Below are positions 24,913-33,206 of a stretch of DNA of 64,000 nucleotides, one piece after another (positions within the stretch are counted from its first letter, which is position 1; each line of letters begins with the position of its first letter). Origin of the DNA: Versatilivorator sp963663845 (GTDB lineage: Bacteria > Acidobacteriota > Terriglobia > Versatilivoradales > Versatilivoraceae); the NCBI GenBank assembly GCA_963663845.2, contig OY760650.2, forward strand, positions 3,348,001-3,412,000. Direction: 5' to 3'. The translations under genes and the position numbers were made by a program. The notes below the pieces were generated by a model. That model had not been told where the DNA came from. It saw nothing but the letters and a program-made list of their open reading frames with translations, and did not search any database.

Positions 24913-25776
24913 ATGTCGATTCGCTTCAGGAAGCTGCATCCGTTGATCGGGGCCGAGGTCACCGGGGTCGACCTGGCCGGGCCGATCGACCGGGCCGCGG
25001 TGGAAGCCATCCGGAGCGCCTGGAGCCGCTACGGGGTGCTGCTCTTCCGGCGGCAGCCGATCACCGATGAGCAGCAGGTGGCCTTCAGCCGCCATTTCGG
25101 GTCGCTCGAGATCTTTCCCCAGGCGGCCAACCGCTCCCGGGCCGTCCCGGAGATCTTCCGCGTCACCAACGTGGGCGACGACGACCGCATCCGGCCGGTC
25201 GACTCCCCCGGCGCCCGCTACAGCACCCTGATTTGCGTCTGGCACACCGACAGCAGCTACCGTCGGGTGCCGAGCAAGGGAGCGGTGCTGCATGCCATCG
25301 AGGTGGTCAGCAGGGGCGGCGACACCCTGTTCGCCAACATGTGCCACGCCTACCGGCAGATGCCGGCGGAGCTGAAAGCGAGGATCGAGGGTCTGAGGGC
25401 GCGTCACAGTTTCCAATACTCCCGCCAGCTTCGCCGGCTCCCCCCCATGGACCCGGCCGAGGCGGCCCGGGTGCCGCCGGTGGACCATCCCCTGGTCCGC
25501 CGCCTCCGGGACGGGCGCCTCTCCCTCTACGTCAGCGCCACCTACATGGAGCGCATCCTGGGGCTGAGCGAGGCGGAAAGCAGGCAACTCATCGACGAGT
25601 TGATGGCCTGGGCCACCCAGGACAGCTTCGTCTACCGGCACCGCTGGCATCCCCACGACGTCCTGATGTGGGACAACCGCTGGTGCATCCACGTGGTGAC
25701 TCCCTTCGACCACGGCGCCGAACGCCGGGTGATGCACCGCACCACCATCGCCGGCGCCGAACCGGTGGAGGGATAG
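24913..25776 (+). CDS. TauD/TfdA-family Fe(II)/2-oxoglutarate dioxygenase
   Basis: About 287 residues, a non-haem iron, 2-oxoglutarate-dependent dioxygenase. The N-terminal LHPLIGAEVTGVDLAGPID and WSRYGVLLFRRQPITDEQQVAFSRHFG are typical. The iron facial triad appears as HTD in CVWHTDSSYR (about H110/D112) and the distal His in WDNRWCIHV (about H260); RRVMHRTTIAG supplies the 2-oxoglutarate-binding Arg. Family members oxidise taurine, alkyl sulfates, aryloxyalkanoates or other compounds, so the substrate is open. I start at ATG 24913 since the frame upstream lies in an interspersed repeat. It stands 85 bases after the propeller gene and may be transcribed with it. Confidence 0.88.
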   Translation: MSIRFRKLHPLIGAEVTGVDLAGPIDRAAVEAIRSAWSRYGVLLFRRQPITDEQQVAFSRHFGSLEIFPQAANRSRAVPEIFRVTNVGDDDRIRPVDSPGARYSTLICVWHTDSSYRRVPSKGAVLHAIEVVSRGGDTLFANMCHAYRQMPAELKARIEGLRARHSFQYSRQLRRLPPMDPAEAARVPPVDHPLVRRLRDGRLSLYVSATYMERILGLSEAESRQLIDELMAWATQDSFVYRHRWHPHDVLMWDNRWCIHVVTPFDHGAERRVMHRTTIAGAEPVEG

Positions 25777-25812
25777 GCTGCTGTTTCCCGGCTTGGTGAC
25801 GGACCTTCGGAC

Positions 25813-26095
25813 AGAAGGGTGCTTCCGAATCGCCGCATTCGCGGCTGGGGCAGTGCAGGGTTCATACGACCCCAGCCTTCCGCCTGGGGCTACCCTGAGC
25901 CGCAGCTACGCTGCTCTATAAGGATGGCTTGTAGGGGGCGTCTCAGCGGATAACCCACGCCAACCGCAGCTTCGCAGCTCTCCCGTGACTCACGACACTG
26001 CAAAGGGGGACGTGCTTATTTACTTGAATGAAGCGTTTGCAAAGGTCGGCAGAGGGATCTTTTTCGGGAATGGCCACAAAAGGCACGAAAACACA
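25813..26095 (+). repeat. About 285-base interspersed repeat, partner of an inverted copy near 56.2 kb
   Basis: This gap has no gene. It carries an element that matches the reverse complement of about 56071-56357 over its whole length, with landmarks AAGGGTGCTTCC, CCGCATTCGCGGCTGG, ACGACCCCAG and the GAATGAAGCGTTTGCAAA block in the same order. Short hairpins such as CAGC...GCTG and CCGCAGCTTCGCAGCTCTC are seen. From about 26096 to 26240 there is further non-coding sequence. Confidence 0.7.
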
Positions 26096-26240
26096 GGGAA
26101 AACCCTCCATCGTCAAGACTCGAAATCAAGCCACTCATTTTGTGCCTTTTGTGCTTTTTGTGGTGAATGCCGGAGCTACCGGCCCTTCCCCTTTGCCGCC
26201 TCCATGTCATTCCCGATTGGGAGTTTTGCAAAAGGCCCAA

Positions 26241-28832
26241 CTATTTGAAAGCAGTCCCGAAGGAATAACTGAGACGAGCGTAGTAGTAGGCGCCGTTGAA
26301 TCCGAAGGGGGAGGACTCGCTGTAGCGTTCGCCGACGCTCAGTGCTATGGGGTTTTCGTCCGGGTAGGTGTTGAAGACGTTTTGGCCGCCGATGGCAAGG
26401 GTGATATTCCGTTTGAAGGAGTAGGCCAACTCCAGGTCCAGCAGGTGTTTGCCCGCGGAGGTGTGTGAGTTGTCGAAGTCGAACCAACTGCTGTAGTAGC
26501 TGAACCGGCCCAGGAGCCGCAGTTTTTCCTCCCATGCCTTGTGTTTGACGGTGAAGCTGTAGCGGGTCTGCGGAAGCGCTTCCTCCAGGGAGCGAAGCCG
26601 CCTTTGGCTGAGGGTGTCGGGATTGAAGTCCGTCACCCTGGTATCGGTGTGATTCAGCAGGAAGCTGAAGTCGGTGCGTCCGCCAAGCTGCGGCGGGGTC
26701 CAGGTCGCGATCACATCCAGCCCCGCCGTCCTGGTCGAGAAGTCGTTGGTGAAGAAGCGGAAGTTCTGCAGGTTGGAGGCGCTGGTAACGCCTTCGGCAA
26801 CCAGTTCGTCGCCCTCCTCAGGCCTCAAGCTGAAGAGCTGGGTCAGGGTCAGACGGTCGCCGACCTCGATGCGGAAGTGGTCTGCGGTCAGTGTGAACGG
26901 ACCCCGCTCCAGGATTCCGCCCAAGGCGAAGTTCCGCGACGTCTCCGGTTCGAGAGGATTGCCGCCTCTCAGCCTGGCGACCGCCGAGGTTGACGGAATG
27001 GTTCCGTTGTTGACCAGGTCCATGAGAGCAAGATCGTATTGGGTCGATACGTTGAAGGCGTTCGACTGTCCCGGCGTGGGAGCGCGGAAGCCGGTGCTCA
27101 GACTGCTGCGCAGGGAGAAGCCTTGGGCCAGTCGGAGACGAGCCGCCACCTTGCCGTTCAAGGTGCCGCCAAAGCCCTCGAAATCCTCGAAGCGCAGCGC
27201 GCCGCCGGCGGTCCAGGCATCGTCGTCTCCCTGGAACTCGAGGTCTCCGTAGACGGCATAGTTGGATCGATTCCATTGGCCGGCCGCAATGGCGCTGAAA
27301 CCGGGAAAGCCATTGGAGGTAGCGCTGAATCCCTGCGGAGCCAGAGGGCCGATCCGGAACGATTCGAGCTGGCCCATGCCGATCTCGAACTGCTCGTTGC
27401 GCCACTCGAAGCCACCGGCCAGGTTGGTTTTGCGGTTCAGCGCGTAGGAGAGGTCGGCATTGAAGTTCAGTTCCCTTTGGGTGTACTTGCCGGGGTCGAA
27501 TTCAGTGGGCGAGTCGGGTCCGAGCGAAGCATTCACGGTGTGGAAGATGAAGAAGTCGGCATCGTTGCTGCCGGCGCTGAGGCTGACGTCCCAGTTGATG
27601 GCATTCCCCGTCTGGCCGCGGAATCCGCCCACCAGCGAGGCATCCAGCGTTTCGCCCCCGAACTGGGGCGTGAATCCGCCGGGAAAGCGCTCCTGGAAGG
27701 AGAAGCAGTTGGGATCTTCGAAGACCCTTTTCAGCGCTACCGGATCCGGCACGTGGTCGACGACCCGAACCTCGGGGCAGCCGGCCGAACCGTCGAGCAC
27801 GCCGTCCCTGGCGTCCAGCAGGTCGCCGATGAGGAGGGTCCGGCCGCCATCGGCGCTGAAAACGCCACTGCGGGTATTGGGGTTGCGGAAGAAGAAGCCG
27901 CCGGTCACTTTCTTGGTGGCATAGTTGGCATGACCGTAGAACTGGGTACTTCCGAACACGTTCCCAAAATTGGCCCACAGCTTGACGTCGTCATCGATGT
28001 CGGGTGAACCCCAGATTTGCGCCGGATCGCGAACGTGGGTGTTTCCCCGTGAGATCAGCGCCGCGGCGTCGGCCCGCTGCAGGCTGCGGTCGGTCGGCTT
28101 GCTGGTGGTAAACTCGCCGCTGAGATTGAGGAAGCCGAATTGCCCCCAGGGCAGGCCCAGGTTGCCGGCCGCGCTCCAGCTTTCGCCGTCACCGGCGGTA
28201 TAGGCGCCGGTTCGAACCTCGACGGTTCCACCTTGGCGGGCATCCTTGAGTTGGAAGTTCATCACGCCTGCAATGGCATCCGAACCGTACTGAGCCGAAG
28301 CCCCGTCACGCAGCACCTCGACCTGGCGCAGAGCGATGGCGGGGATCACCGAAAGGTCGGGACCCTGGGCGCCGGTGGCAGGACCGCTGCCGCCCCAGTG
28401 GATGACGGCCGCACGGTGGCGCCGTTTGCCGTTGACCAGCACCAGGGTGTGGTCGGGGGCCAGGTTGCGCAAGCTGAGGGGTCGCACGATGGTGGAGGCG
28501 TCGCTGATGGGTTGAGTGTTGACGTTATACGACGGCGCCAGTGTGCGCAGCAGGTTGCTCAAGTCGGCATCGCCCTGGCTGCTGAAGTCCTGGGAGCTAA
28601 TCACGTCCACTGGCACCATTGACTTTGTGACTGAACGCGGCTTGGCGCGACTGCCGATGACGACGATCTCCTCCGTGATGACTTCAAGCAGCTCGGACTC
28701 TTCCTCCTTCTGTCCCGATTGAGTTTGGTCTTCCCGGCTGTCGGTCTGCTGAGCAAACGCCTGAATTGCCACGAGTTGCAGCAAGAGTGCAGCCAATCTG
28801 GACAAGCGGTAAAGAGGGTTGGGTTTCAGCAT
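26241..28832 (-). CDS. TonB-dependent receptor
   Basis: 863 residues. A signal peptide (LAALLLQLVAIQAFAQ) is followed by a TonB-box-like EEIVVIGSRA segment, then the plug domain: VPVDVISSQDFSSQGDADLSNLLRTLAPSYNV, LRNLAPDHTLVLVNGKRRH and IALRQVEVLRDGASAQYGSDAIAGVMNFQLK, a textbook plug. The C-terminal beta-barrel ends AYYYARLSYSFGTAFK; the last residue is Lys rather than the usual Phe. It imports a large or scarce substrate across the outer membrane with TonB energy; siderophores, cobalamin or glycans are all possible. It stands alone, with an intergenic repeat downstream. A GAAAGC-like site upstream of its ATG is weak. Confidence 0.9.
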   Translation of the reverse strand: MLKPNPLYRLSRLAALLLQLVAIQAFAQQTDSREDQTQSGQKEEESELLEVITEEIVVIGSRAKPRSVTKSMVPVDVISSQDFSSQGDADLSNLLRTLAPSYNVNTQPISDASTIVRPLSLRNLAPDHTLVLVNGKRRHRAAVIHWGGSGPATGAQGPDLSVIPAIALRQVEVLRDGASAQYGSDAIAGVMNFQLKDARQGGTVEVRTGAYTAGDGESWSAAGNLGLPWGQFGFLNLSGEFTTSKPTDRSLQRADAAALISRGNTHVRDPAQIWGSPDIDDDVKLWANFGNVFGSTQFYGHANYATKKVTGGFFFRNPNTRSGVFSADGGRTLLIGDLLDARDGVLDGSAGCPEVRVVDHVPDPVALKRVFEDPNCFSFQERFPGGFTPQFGGETLDASLVGGFRGQTGNAINWDVSLSAGSNDADFFIFHTVNASLGPDSPTEFDPGKYTQRELNFNADLSYALNRKTNLAGGFEWRNEQFEIGMGQLESFRIGPLAPQGFSATSNGFPGFSAIAAGQWNRSNYAVYGDLEFQGDDDAWTAGGALRFEDFEGFGGTLNGKVAARLRLAQGFSLRSSLSTGFRAPTPGQSNAFNVSTQYDLALMDLVNNGTIPSTSAVARLRGGNPLEPETSRNFALGGILERGPFTLTADHFRIEVGDRLTLTQLFSLRPEEGDELVAEGVTSASNLQNFRFFTNDFSTRTAGLDVIATWTPPQLGGRTDFSFLLNHTDTRVTDFNPDTLSQRRLRSLEEALPQTRYSFTVKHKAWEEKLRLLGRFSYYSSWFDFDNSHTSAGKHLLDLELAYSFKRNITLAIGGQNVFNTYPDENPIALSVGERYSESSPFGFNGAYYYARLSYSFGTAFK

Positions 28833-28942
28833 GCTTTCGTGGTTCCGGTTTTCGAAGCGATGAGAGTGTCCATTTATTCAAGTAGGGTCTTCCGTGCATC
28901 CCGACCGGCAGTCAGAACATGCCGCAGCACACATGCCTCGGA

Positions 28943-28973
28943 TTGCCTGGACGAACCCGATTTCGTCTATAAT
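28943..28973 (+). promoter_or_regulatory. Promoter of the DNA methyltransferase gene
   Basis: A perfect -10 TATAAT at 28968-28973 is preceded by TTGCCT at 28943-28948, though the spacer is 19 bases, longer than the ideal 17. Predicted transcription starts about 33 bases before the ATG. Consensus -10 boxes are rare in this GC-rich window. Confidence 0.5.
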
Positions 28974-29012
28974 TAACGTTCAAAAGTTGGACTGGTTACT
29001 GATCGGAATACC

Positions 29013-29924
29013 ATGGGTCCCCGAACAGTCATTCGAAAGCAATTGAGCCTCTATGAGACCAACAGTTTTGTCCGGGTTGACCATGACGGGGAGATGGGGC
29101 GCATCGAGTCGCTCGTCAACTCTCTTCTCATTTGTGGTGACGCCCATCGAGCGCTTGACCTGCTCCCGGATGAATCGGTACAGACGGTTGTCACCTCACC
29201 GCCTTACTGGTCATTGCGAGATTATCACGTCGAGGAGCAGATCGGGCGCGATGACGCGCTCACGGATTACCTGGACAGCATTGTGAAGACGTTTCGGAAG
29301 CTGAAACGGGTCATGCGGCACGACGGCACGGCCTGGCTCAACGTCGGAGATTCGTACACGTCCGGAAATCGCCGCTATCGCGCACCGGACAAAAAAAATC
29401 GATCTCGAGCCATGCGTGTTCGACCTCACACGCCAGCAGGCTTGAAGCCGAAGGATCTCATCGGAGTACCTTGGCGATTGGCTTTTGCGCTCCAGCAAGA
29501 GGGGTGGTGGCTGCGGTCTGAGATTATCTGGAGCAAGCCGAACGCCCATCCGGAGTCCGTCTGCGACCGTCCCACCAAGGCGCACGAAACCGTCTTTCTG
29601 CTGTCAAAGAGCGTGCGCTATTACTACAACAAGGATGCCATCCAAGGACCAAACAGTCGGCGACTGCGCACCGTATGGGATCTTCCGACAGAGCCCAGGA
29701 AACCGGGTGATCTGGAAAACGGTGATCATCCAGCCGTGATGCCCATGACACTCGCAAGAAGGTGCATCGCCATCACCAGTCGTCAGGACAGTGTTGTGTT
29801 GGACCCTTTTGCAGGATCCGGGACGACTCTCCTCGCAGCAGACCGTATGGGACGGCGTTGGGTCGGAATTGAGTTGAAGCCGGCGTTCGTGGATCTGATC
29901 GAACGCAGGATGCTGGCGACGTGA
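29013..29924 (+). CDS. Orphan site-specific DNA methyltransferase (beta-class, TSPPYW type)
   Basis: 303 residues. Motif IV TSPPYW at about residue 62, then the variable recognition region, and near the C terminus motif I DPFAGSGTTLLAADRMGRRWVGIEL at about 263: the IV-before-I order of beta-class amino-methyltransferases. TSPPYW is typical of N4-cytosine enzymes but also occurs in N6-adenine ones, so the modified base is undecided. KSVRYYYNKDAI and TVWDLPTEPRKPG are usual motifs of this group. No restriction enzyme gene is next to it, so it is probably an orphan enzyme with regulatory or protective roles. Its stop overlaps a GTG of the next frame, but the next real gene probably starts later. 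Confidence 0.88.
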   Translation: MGPRTVIRKQLSLYETNSFVRVDHDGEMGRIESLVNSLLICGDAHRALDLLPDESVQTVVTSPPYWSLRDYHVEEQIGRDDALTDYLDSIVKTFRKLKRVMRHDGTAWLNVGDSYTSGNRRYRAPDKKNRSRAMRVRPHTPAGLKPKDLIGVPWRLAFALQQEGWWLRSEIIWSKPNAHPESVCDRPTKAHETVFLLSKSVRYYYNKDAIQGPNSRRLRTVWDLPTEPRKPGDLENGDHPAVMPMTLARRCIAITSRQDSVVLDPFAGSGTTLLAADRMGRRWVGIELKPAFVDLIERRMLAT

Positions 29925-29995
29925 AGCTGCAAGACCTTAAACGCCAAGATCACTGTCAGAAACATTCTTTTGTCCGCCTGTGTCGTCCATGCCGA

Positions 29996-31420
29996 ATGGA
30001 TTCGGCAATGACGGGCCAACCGATCCCCCCAGTCCCAAGCTCCTGCCCTTCGTCCGGTCTTGTCTCGGCTGGATTGCGGCGGCCGTCTCGACGGCGCTCG
30101 GCCCTGGCCCGCTCGAGGTCAAGTTGGCGGCCGTCAGGTTTGGCCCTTGCAGCCGGATGGTTCACGGTGCTTGTCTTGGGCCCGGACCTGTCGATCTCTG
30201 CCGCCGATGCCCGGGATTGGCCTCAATGGCAGGGTCCGGGCCGCGCCGGGGTGTGGTCCTCGGTCCGGCTGCCGCGGCGGCTCGACCCGGGTAAGGTCGA
30301 GAAGCTCTGGAGCGCCCGGGTCGGCGGCGGGTTTTCGGGCGTGGTGGTGGTCGGGGACCGGGTGCTGACCATGGACCGGGTCGGGCCGGGGGAGGAGGAA
30401 CGGGTGCTCTGCCTGAACCGCCGCGACGGCTCTCTCCTTTGGGCCCACAGCTATCCGGCGCCCTACGGGGACCTGGATTGGGGCAAGGGGCCCCGGGCCA
30501 CTCCCGCCGTCGAGGGCGGGGAGGTCTTTACCCTGGGAGCCGTCGGCAGGGTTGCCTGCCTCAGCCTCTCGGACGGCAAGCCGCGCTGGAGCCTGGATCT
30601 ACAGAAGCGCTTCGGCGGGAAACAACCGACCTGGGGCCACTCCGCCTCGCCTCTGGTGGTCGGGGACCTGGTCTACCTGCAGGCCGGAGGGCAGGCCGGC
30701 GCCACCGTGGTGGCCCTGGACCGCCGGACGGGCAGGGAACGCTGGCGGGCCCTGGAGGACCGTCCCGGATACTCCTCTCCGGTCATGGCCACGGTCGGAT
30801 CGACCCGCCAACTGCTGGTGTGGACGGCCGATCGCCTGGTGGCTCTCGACCCGCGGACAGGAAAGGAAATCTGGGGGGTGCCCTTCCGAACCAGCAGCTA
30901 CGACGTGGCCATCATTTCTCCGGTGTTCGACGGCAGCCGGTTGTTCGTCTCGGGCTACTGGGACGGCGCCCTGGCCTGCAGCCTGCAACACGGTCGAGGT
31001 CCCGAGGAGCTGTGGCGGTCGCGGAGGTTGAGTTGCCTGATGTCGACGCCGCTCTGGTCCGGGGACCATCTCTACCTTCTGGACAAGCGCGACGGCCTGC
31101 TGTGCATCCATTGGCCCAGCGGGAAGGTGGCCTGGTCCGACCAGCACCGCCTCACCCCCAGGGGACGGAACCCTCACGCGGCCCTGGCGTGGGCGGGGGA
31201 CGGCCGTTCCGGCAACAATGCCGGGGGAACGGCCGTGGCCGTCAACGCCGCAGGCGAGCTGGTGCTTCTGAACCTGACCCCCGAGAGGTTCGAAGACCGG
31301 GGGCGGGTAAGGATCATCGACGGGGGAGACGCGCCTGTATGGGCGCACCCGGCATTTTCGGGCCAGGAGGTTTTCGTTCGCAGCCAAGAGGAGTTGGTCT
31401 GTGCCCGGGTATCCCCCTGA
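29996..31420 (+). CDS. Exported PQQ-like beta-propeller (BamB/quinoprotein-fold) protein
   Basis: About 474 residues if started at the ATG at 29996; ATG 30008 or TTG 30074 are alternatives, the latter giving an Arg-rich then hydrophobic signal (SGLALAAGWFTVLVLG). The mature part begins DWPQWQGPGRAGVWSS, as in Planctomycete/Acidobacterial PQQ-like repeat proteins. Blades recur with W motifs: VEKLWSARVGGGFSGVVVVGDRVL, CLNRRDGSLLWAHSY, LSDGKPRWSLDL, LDRRTGRERWRAL, LDPRTGKEIWGVPF and HWPSGKVAWSD. There is no evidence that PQQ is bound; such propellers mostly serve as scaffolds or sugar-dehydrogenase-like proteins. Likely periplasmic. Confidence 0.8.
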   Translation: MDSAMTGQPIPPVPSSCPSSGLVSAGLRRPSRRRSALARSRSSWRPSGLALAAGWFTVLVLGPDLSISAADARDWPQWQGPGRAGVWSSVRLPRRLDPGKVEKLWSARVGGGFSGVVVVGDRVLTMDRVGPGEEERVLCLNRRDGSLLWAHSYPAPYGDLDWGKGPRATPAVEGGEVFTLGAVGRVACLSLSDGKPRWSLDLQKRFGGKQPTWGHSASPLVVGDLVYLQAGGQAGATVVALDRRTGRERWRALEDRPGYSSPVMATVGSTRQLLVWTADRLVALDPRTGKEIWGVPFRTSSYDVAIISPVFDGSRLFVSGYWDGALACSLQHGRGPEELWRSRRLSCLMSTPLWSGDHLYLLDKRDGLLCIHWPSGKVAWSDQHRLTPRGRNPHAALAWAGDGRSGNNAGGTAVAVNAAGELVLLNLTPERFEDRGRVRIIDGGDAPVWAHPAFSGQEVFVRSQEELVCARVSP

Positions 31421-31501
31421 CGGGCGGTCGAGTTGCGCCAACCTCTTCTTCGCCTTTGTCGCGCCGGCACAACGAAATCTCAAACGGGCGATGACTTGGA
31501 A

Positions 31502-31539
31502 TAGAATAGATGGACCGGGGACCTGAGCCTCGGCTACGA
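31502..31539 (+). promoter_or_regulatory. Shared leader block before the PLP decarboxylase
   Basis: TAGAAT (31502-31507), a -10-like hexamer, is followed 18 bases later by AGCCTCGGCTACGA (31526-31539). The same pair with the same spacing stands at 33116-33153 after the gene and before the next one. Either both genes share a promoter/leader type, or the copies are direct repeats flanking an inserted segment. Confidence 0.4.
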
Positions 31540-31659
31540 CTTGCCCGGCGCGGTGGCGCAGGCGAGCGTGCGTAAACGCCGCCATGAACCGCGCAGGTTG
31601 ACGGATTGGGTGGGGGGCGCGGATTCCCCGCTCCCGTTTTGCAAAGGGGGCACACTCGC

Positions 31660-33069
31660 ATGTTGCAGATGGGGCCGGAGACGATGCGCGAACTTGCGCA
31701 CCACGTGGTCGAAATACTGATCGGACGGAGTTTGCGTCTGCCGAGCGAGAGGGTGTGGGAAGGCGACTTCAAGGACGCCCTGGTTGATCGACTGGGCGAA
31801 GACCCGCCGGAAACCGGCCGGCCGCCCCGGGAGGTAGTCGACCGGGCAGCGCAGGACGTGCTGAACAATGCGTTGAGACTCGATCATCCGCGGTCGTTCG
31901 GCTTCGTGCCGACCTGCCCGACCTGGCCGGGGGTGCTGGCCGACTTCATGGCGTCCGGTTTCAACGTCAACGTGCCGACCTGGCTGGTAGCGAGTGGCCC
32001 GAGCCAGATCGAAGAAGTGGTCATCGGTTGGTTCCGGCAGTGGTTCGGACTGCCGAGTGGGGCGGGCGGGCTGATGACCAGCGGCGGGGCTTCGGCGGCG
32101 CTCCACGCGCTCGTGACGGCACGCGAGGCGGCCGGAAATCCGGAACGCCCGGTCGTCTACATGAGCGAGCAAAGTCACAGCGTACAGATCCGGGCCGCGC
32201 GCATCGTGGGCATCATGCCGGATCGGATTCGGCTTCTCCCGACCGACGCTTCAGGGCGGATCGATCCGGGCGAGGTTGCGGAAGCTGTCGCCTCCGACCG
32301 ATCCTCCGGGAACACGCCGATGGTCGTTTGCGCGAACGCCGGCACGGCGAGCAGCGGAGCGGTCGACCCGCTACCGGCACTGGCGGACATCTGCGCTGCT
32401 GAGCGGGTATGGCTTCACATCGACGCGGCCTATGGCGGTTTCGCGATCCTGGCCCCGCGCGGGGCCGCGGCGCTAGAGGGAATCGGTCGGGCGGACTCGA
32501 TCAGCGTCGACCCGCACAAGTGGCTGTTCCAGCCCTACGAGGCCGGCTGCATCCTGGTTCGCGATGTCGGCGCCCTTGAACGCGCCTTCTCGATTCGGCA
32601 CGACGTGTTGCAGGATTCGGTGTGGGGCGTGAAGCACGCCAACATGGCGGACTACGGCATCCAATTGAGCCGCGGCTTCCGCGCCTTGAAGATCTGGATG
32701 TCGATTCAGACCTTCGGGATGGCGGCGTTCCGGGCGGCGATCGAGAAGGGGCTCGATCTGACCGCTCGGGCTGCGGAGTACGTCAGAGAGAGCCGCTCAC
32801 TGGAGCTGATGTCGGAGTCGCTCGGGATCGTGTGCTTTCGCGTCAATTCGGGGGACGGCAGCGAGGACGTCCTGGACGACATGAACCGCAGGGTGCTGGC
32901 GCACATATTCTGGGACGGGCAGTCGTTCCTGTCGTCCACGATGGTGAACAAGCGATTTGTCCTGCGGCTGTGTATCCTGAATCACAACACGACCTGGGAT
33001 GACGTGCGGGAGACGCTTGAAGCGGTTGTGCGATTCGCCGCCGAGGTGAGCGAGTCGTCACGGTCGTGA
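31660..33069 (+). CDS. Pyridoxal-phosphate-dependent decarboxylase (group II, aromatic/glutamate type)
   Basis: About 469 residues of the group II decarboxylase family. Visible: MTSGGASAALHALVTARE (phosphate-binding turn), MSEQSHSVQIRAARIVG (stacking His), HIDAAYGG with the PLP Asp, and the Schiff-base lysine in SVDPHKWLFQPYEAGC (about K286). Family enzymes decarboxylate aromatic amino acids, histidine or acidic ones; the YEAGC sequence after the lysine resembles aromatic-decarboxylase-like members. ATG at 31660 follows AAGGGGG; an earlier GTG at 31606 lacks support. It stands alone between two copies of a short direct repeat. Substrate not determined. Confidence 0.87.
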   Translation: MLQMGPETMRELAHHVVEILIGRSLRLPSERVWEGDFKDALVDRLGEDPPETGRPPREVVDRAAQDVLNNALRLDHPRSFGFVPTCPTWPGVLADFMASGFNVNVPTWLVASGPSQIEEVVIGWFRQWFGLPSGAGGLMTSGGASAALHALVTAREAAGNPERPVVYMSEQSHSVQIRAARIVGIMPDRIRLLPTDASGRIDPGEVAEAVASDRSSGNTPMVVCANAGTASSGAVDPLPALADICAAERVWLHIDAAYGGFAILAPRGAAALEGIGRADSISVDPHKWLFQPYEAGCILVRDVGALERAFSIRHDVLQDSVWGVKHANMADYGIQLSRGFRALKIWMSIQTFGMAAFRAAIEKGLDLTARAAEYVRESRSLELMSESLGIVCFRVNSGDGSEDVLDDMNRRVLAHIFWDGQSFLSSTMVNKRFVLRLCILNHNTTWDDVRETLEAVVRFAAEVSESSRS

Positions 33070-33115
33070 AAGGACGATCGCCGCGGGTATCGACATTATG
33101 AGACCTCGCGCGGGC

Positions 33116-33153
33116 TAGAATCGTTAGTCCAGGAGCCTCAGCCTCGGCTACGA
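33116..33153 (+). promoter_or_regulatory. Second copy of the shared leader block, before the PSD1 gene
   Basis: TAGAAT at 33116-33121 and AGCCTCGGCTACGA at 33140-33153, spaced exactly as in the copy at 31502-31539. It lies 54 bases before the ATG of the PSD1 gene and could be its promoter and leader. Confidence 0.4.
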
Positions 33154-33206
33154 ATCGCCGAACTCCAGTGTGGCCGCAATCATCCCTGTTTTTCTCGGAA
33201 ATCGTC

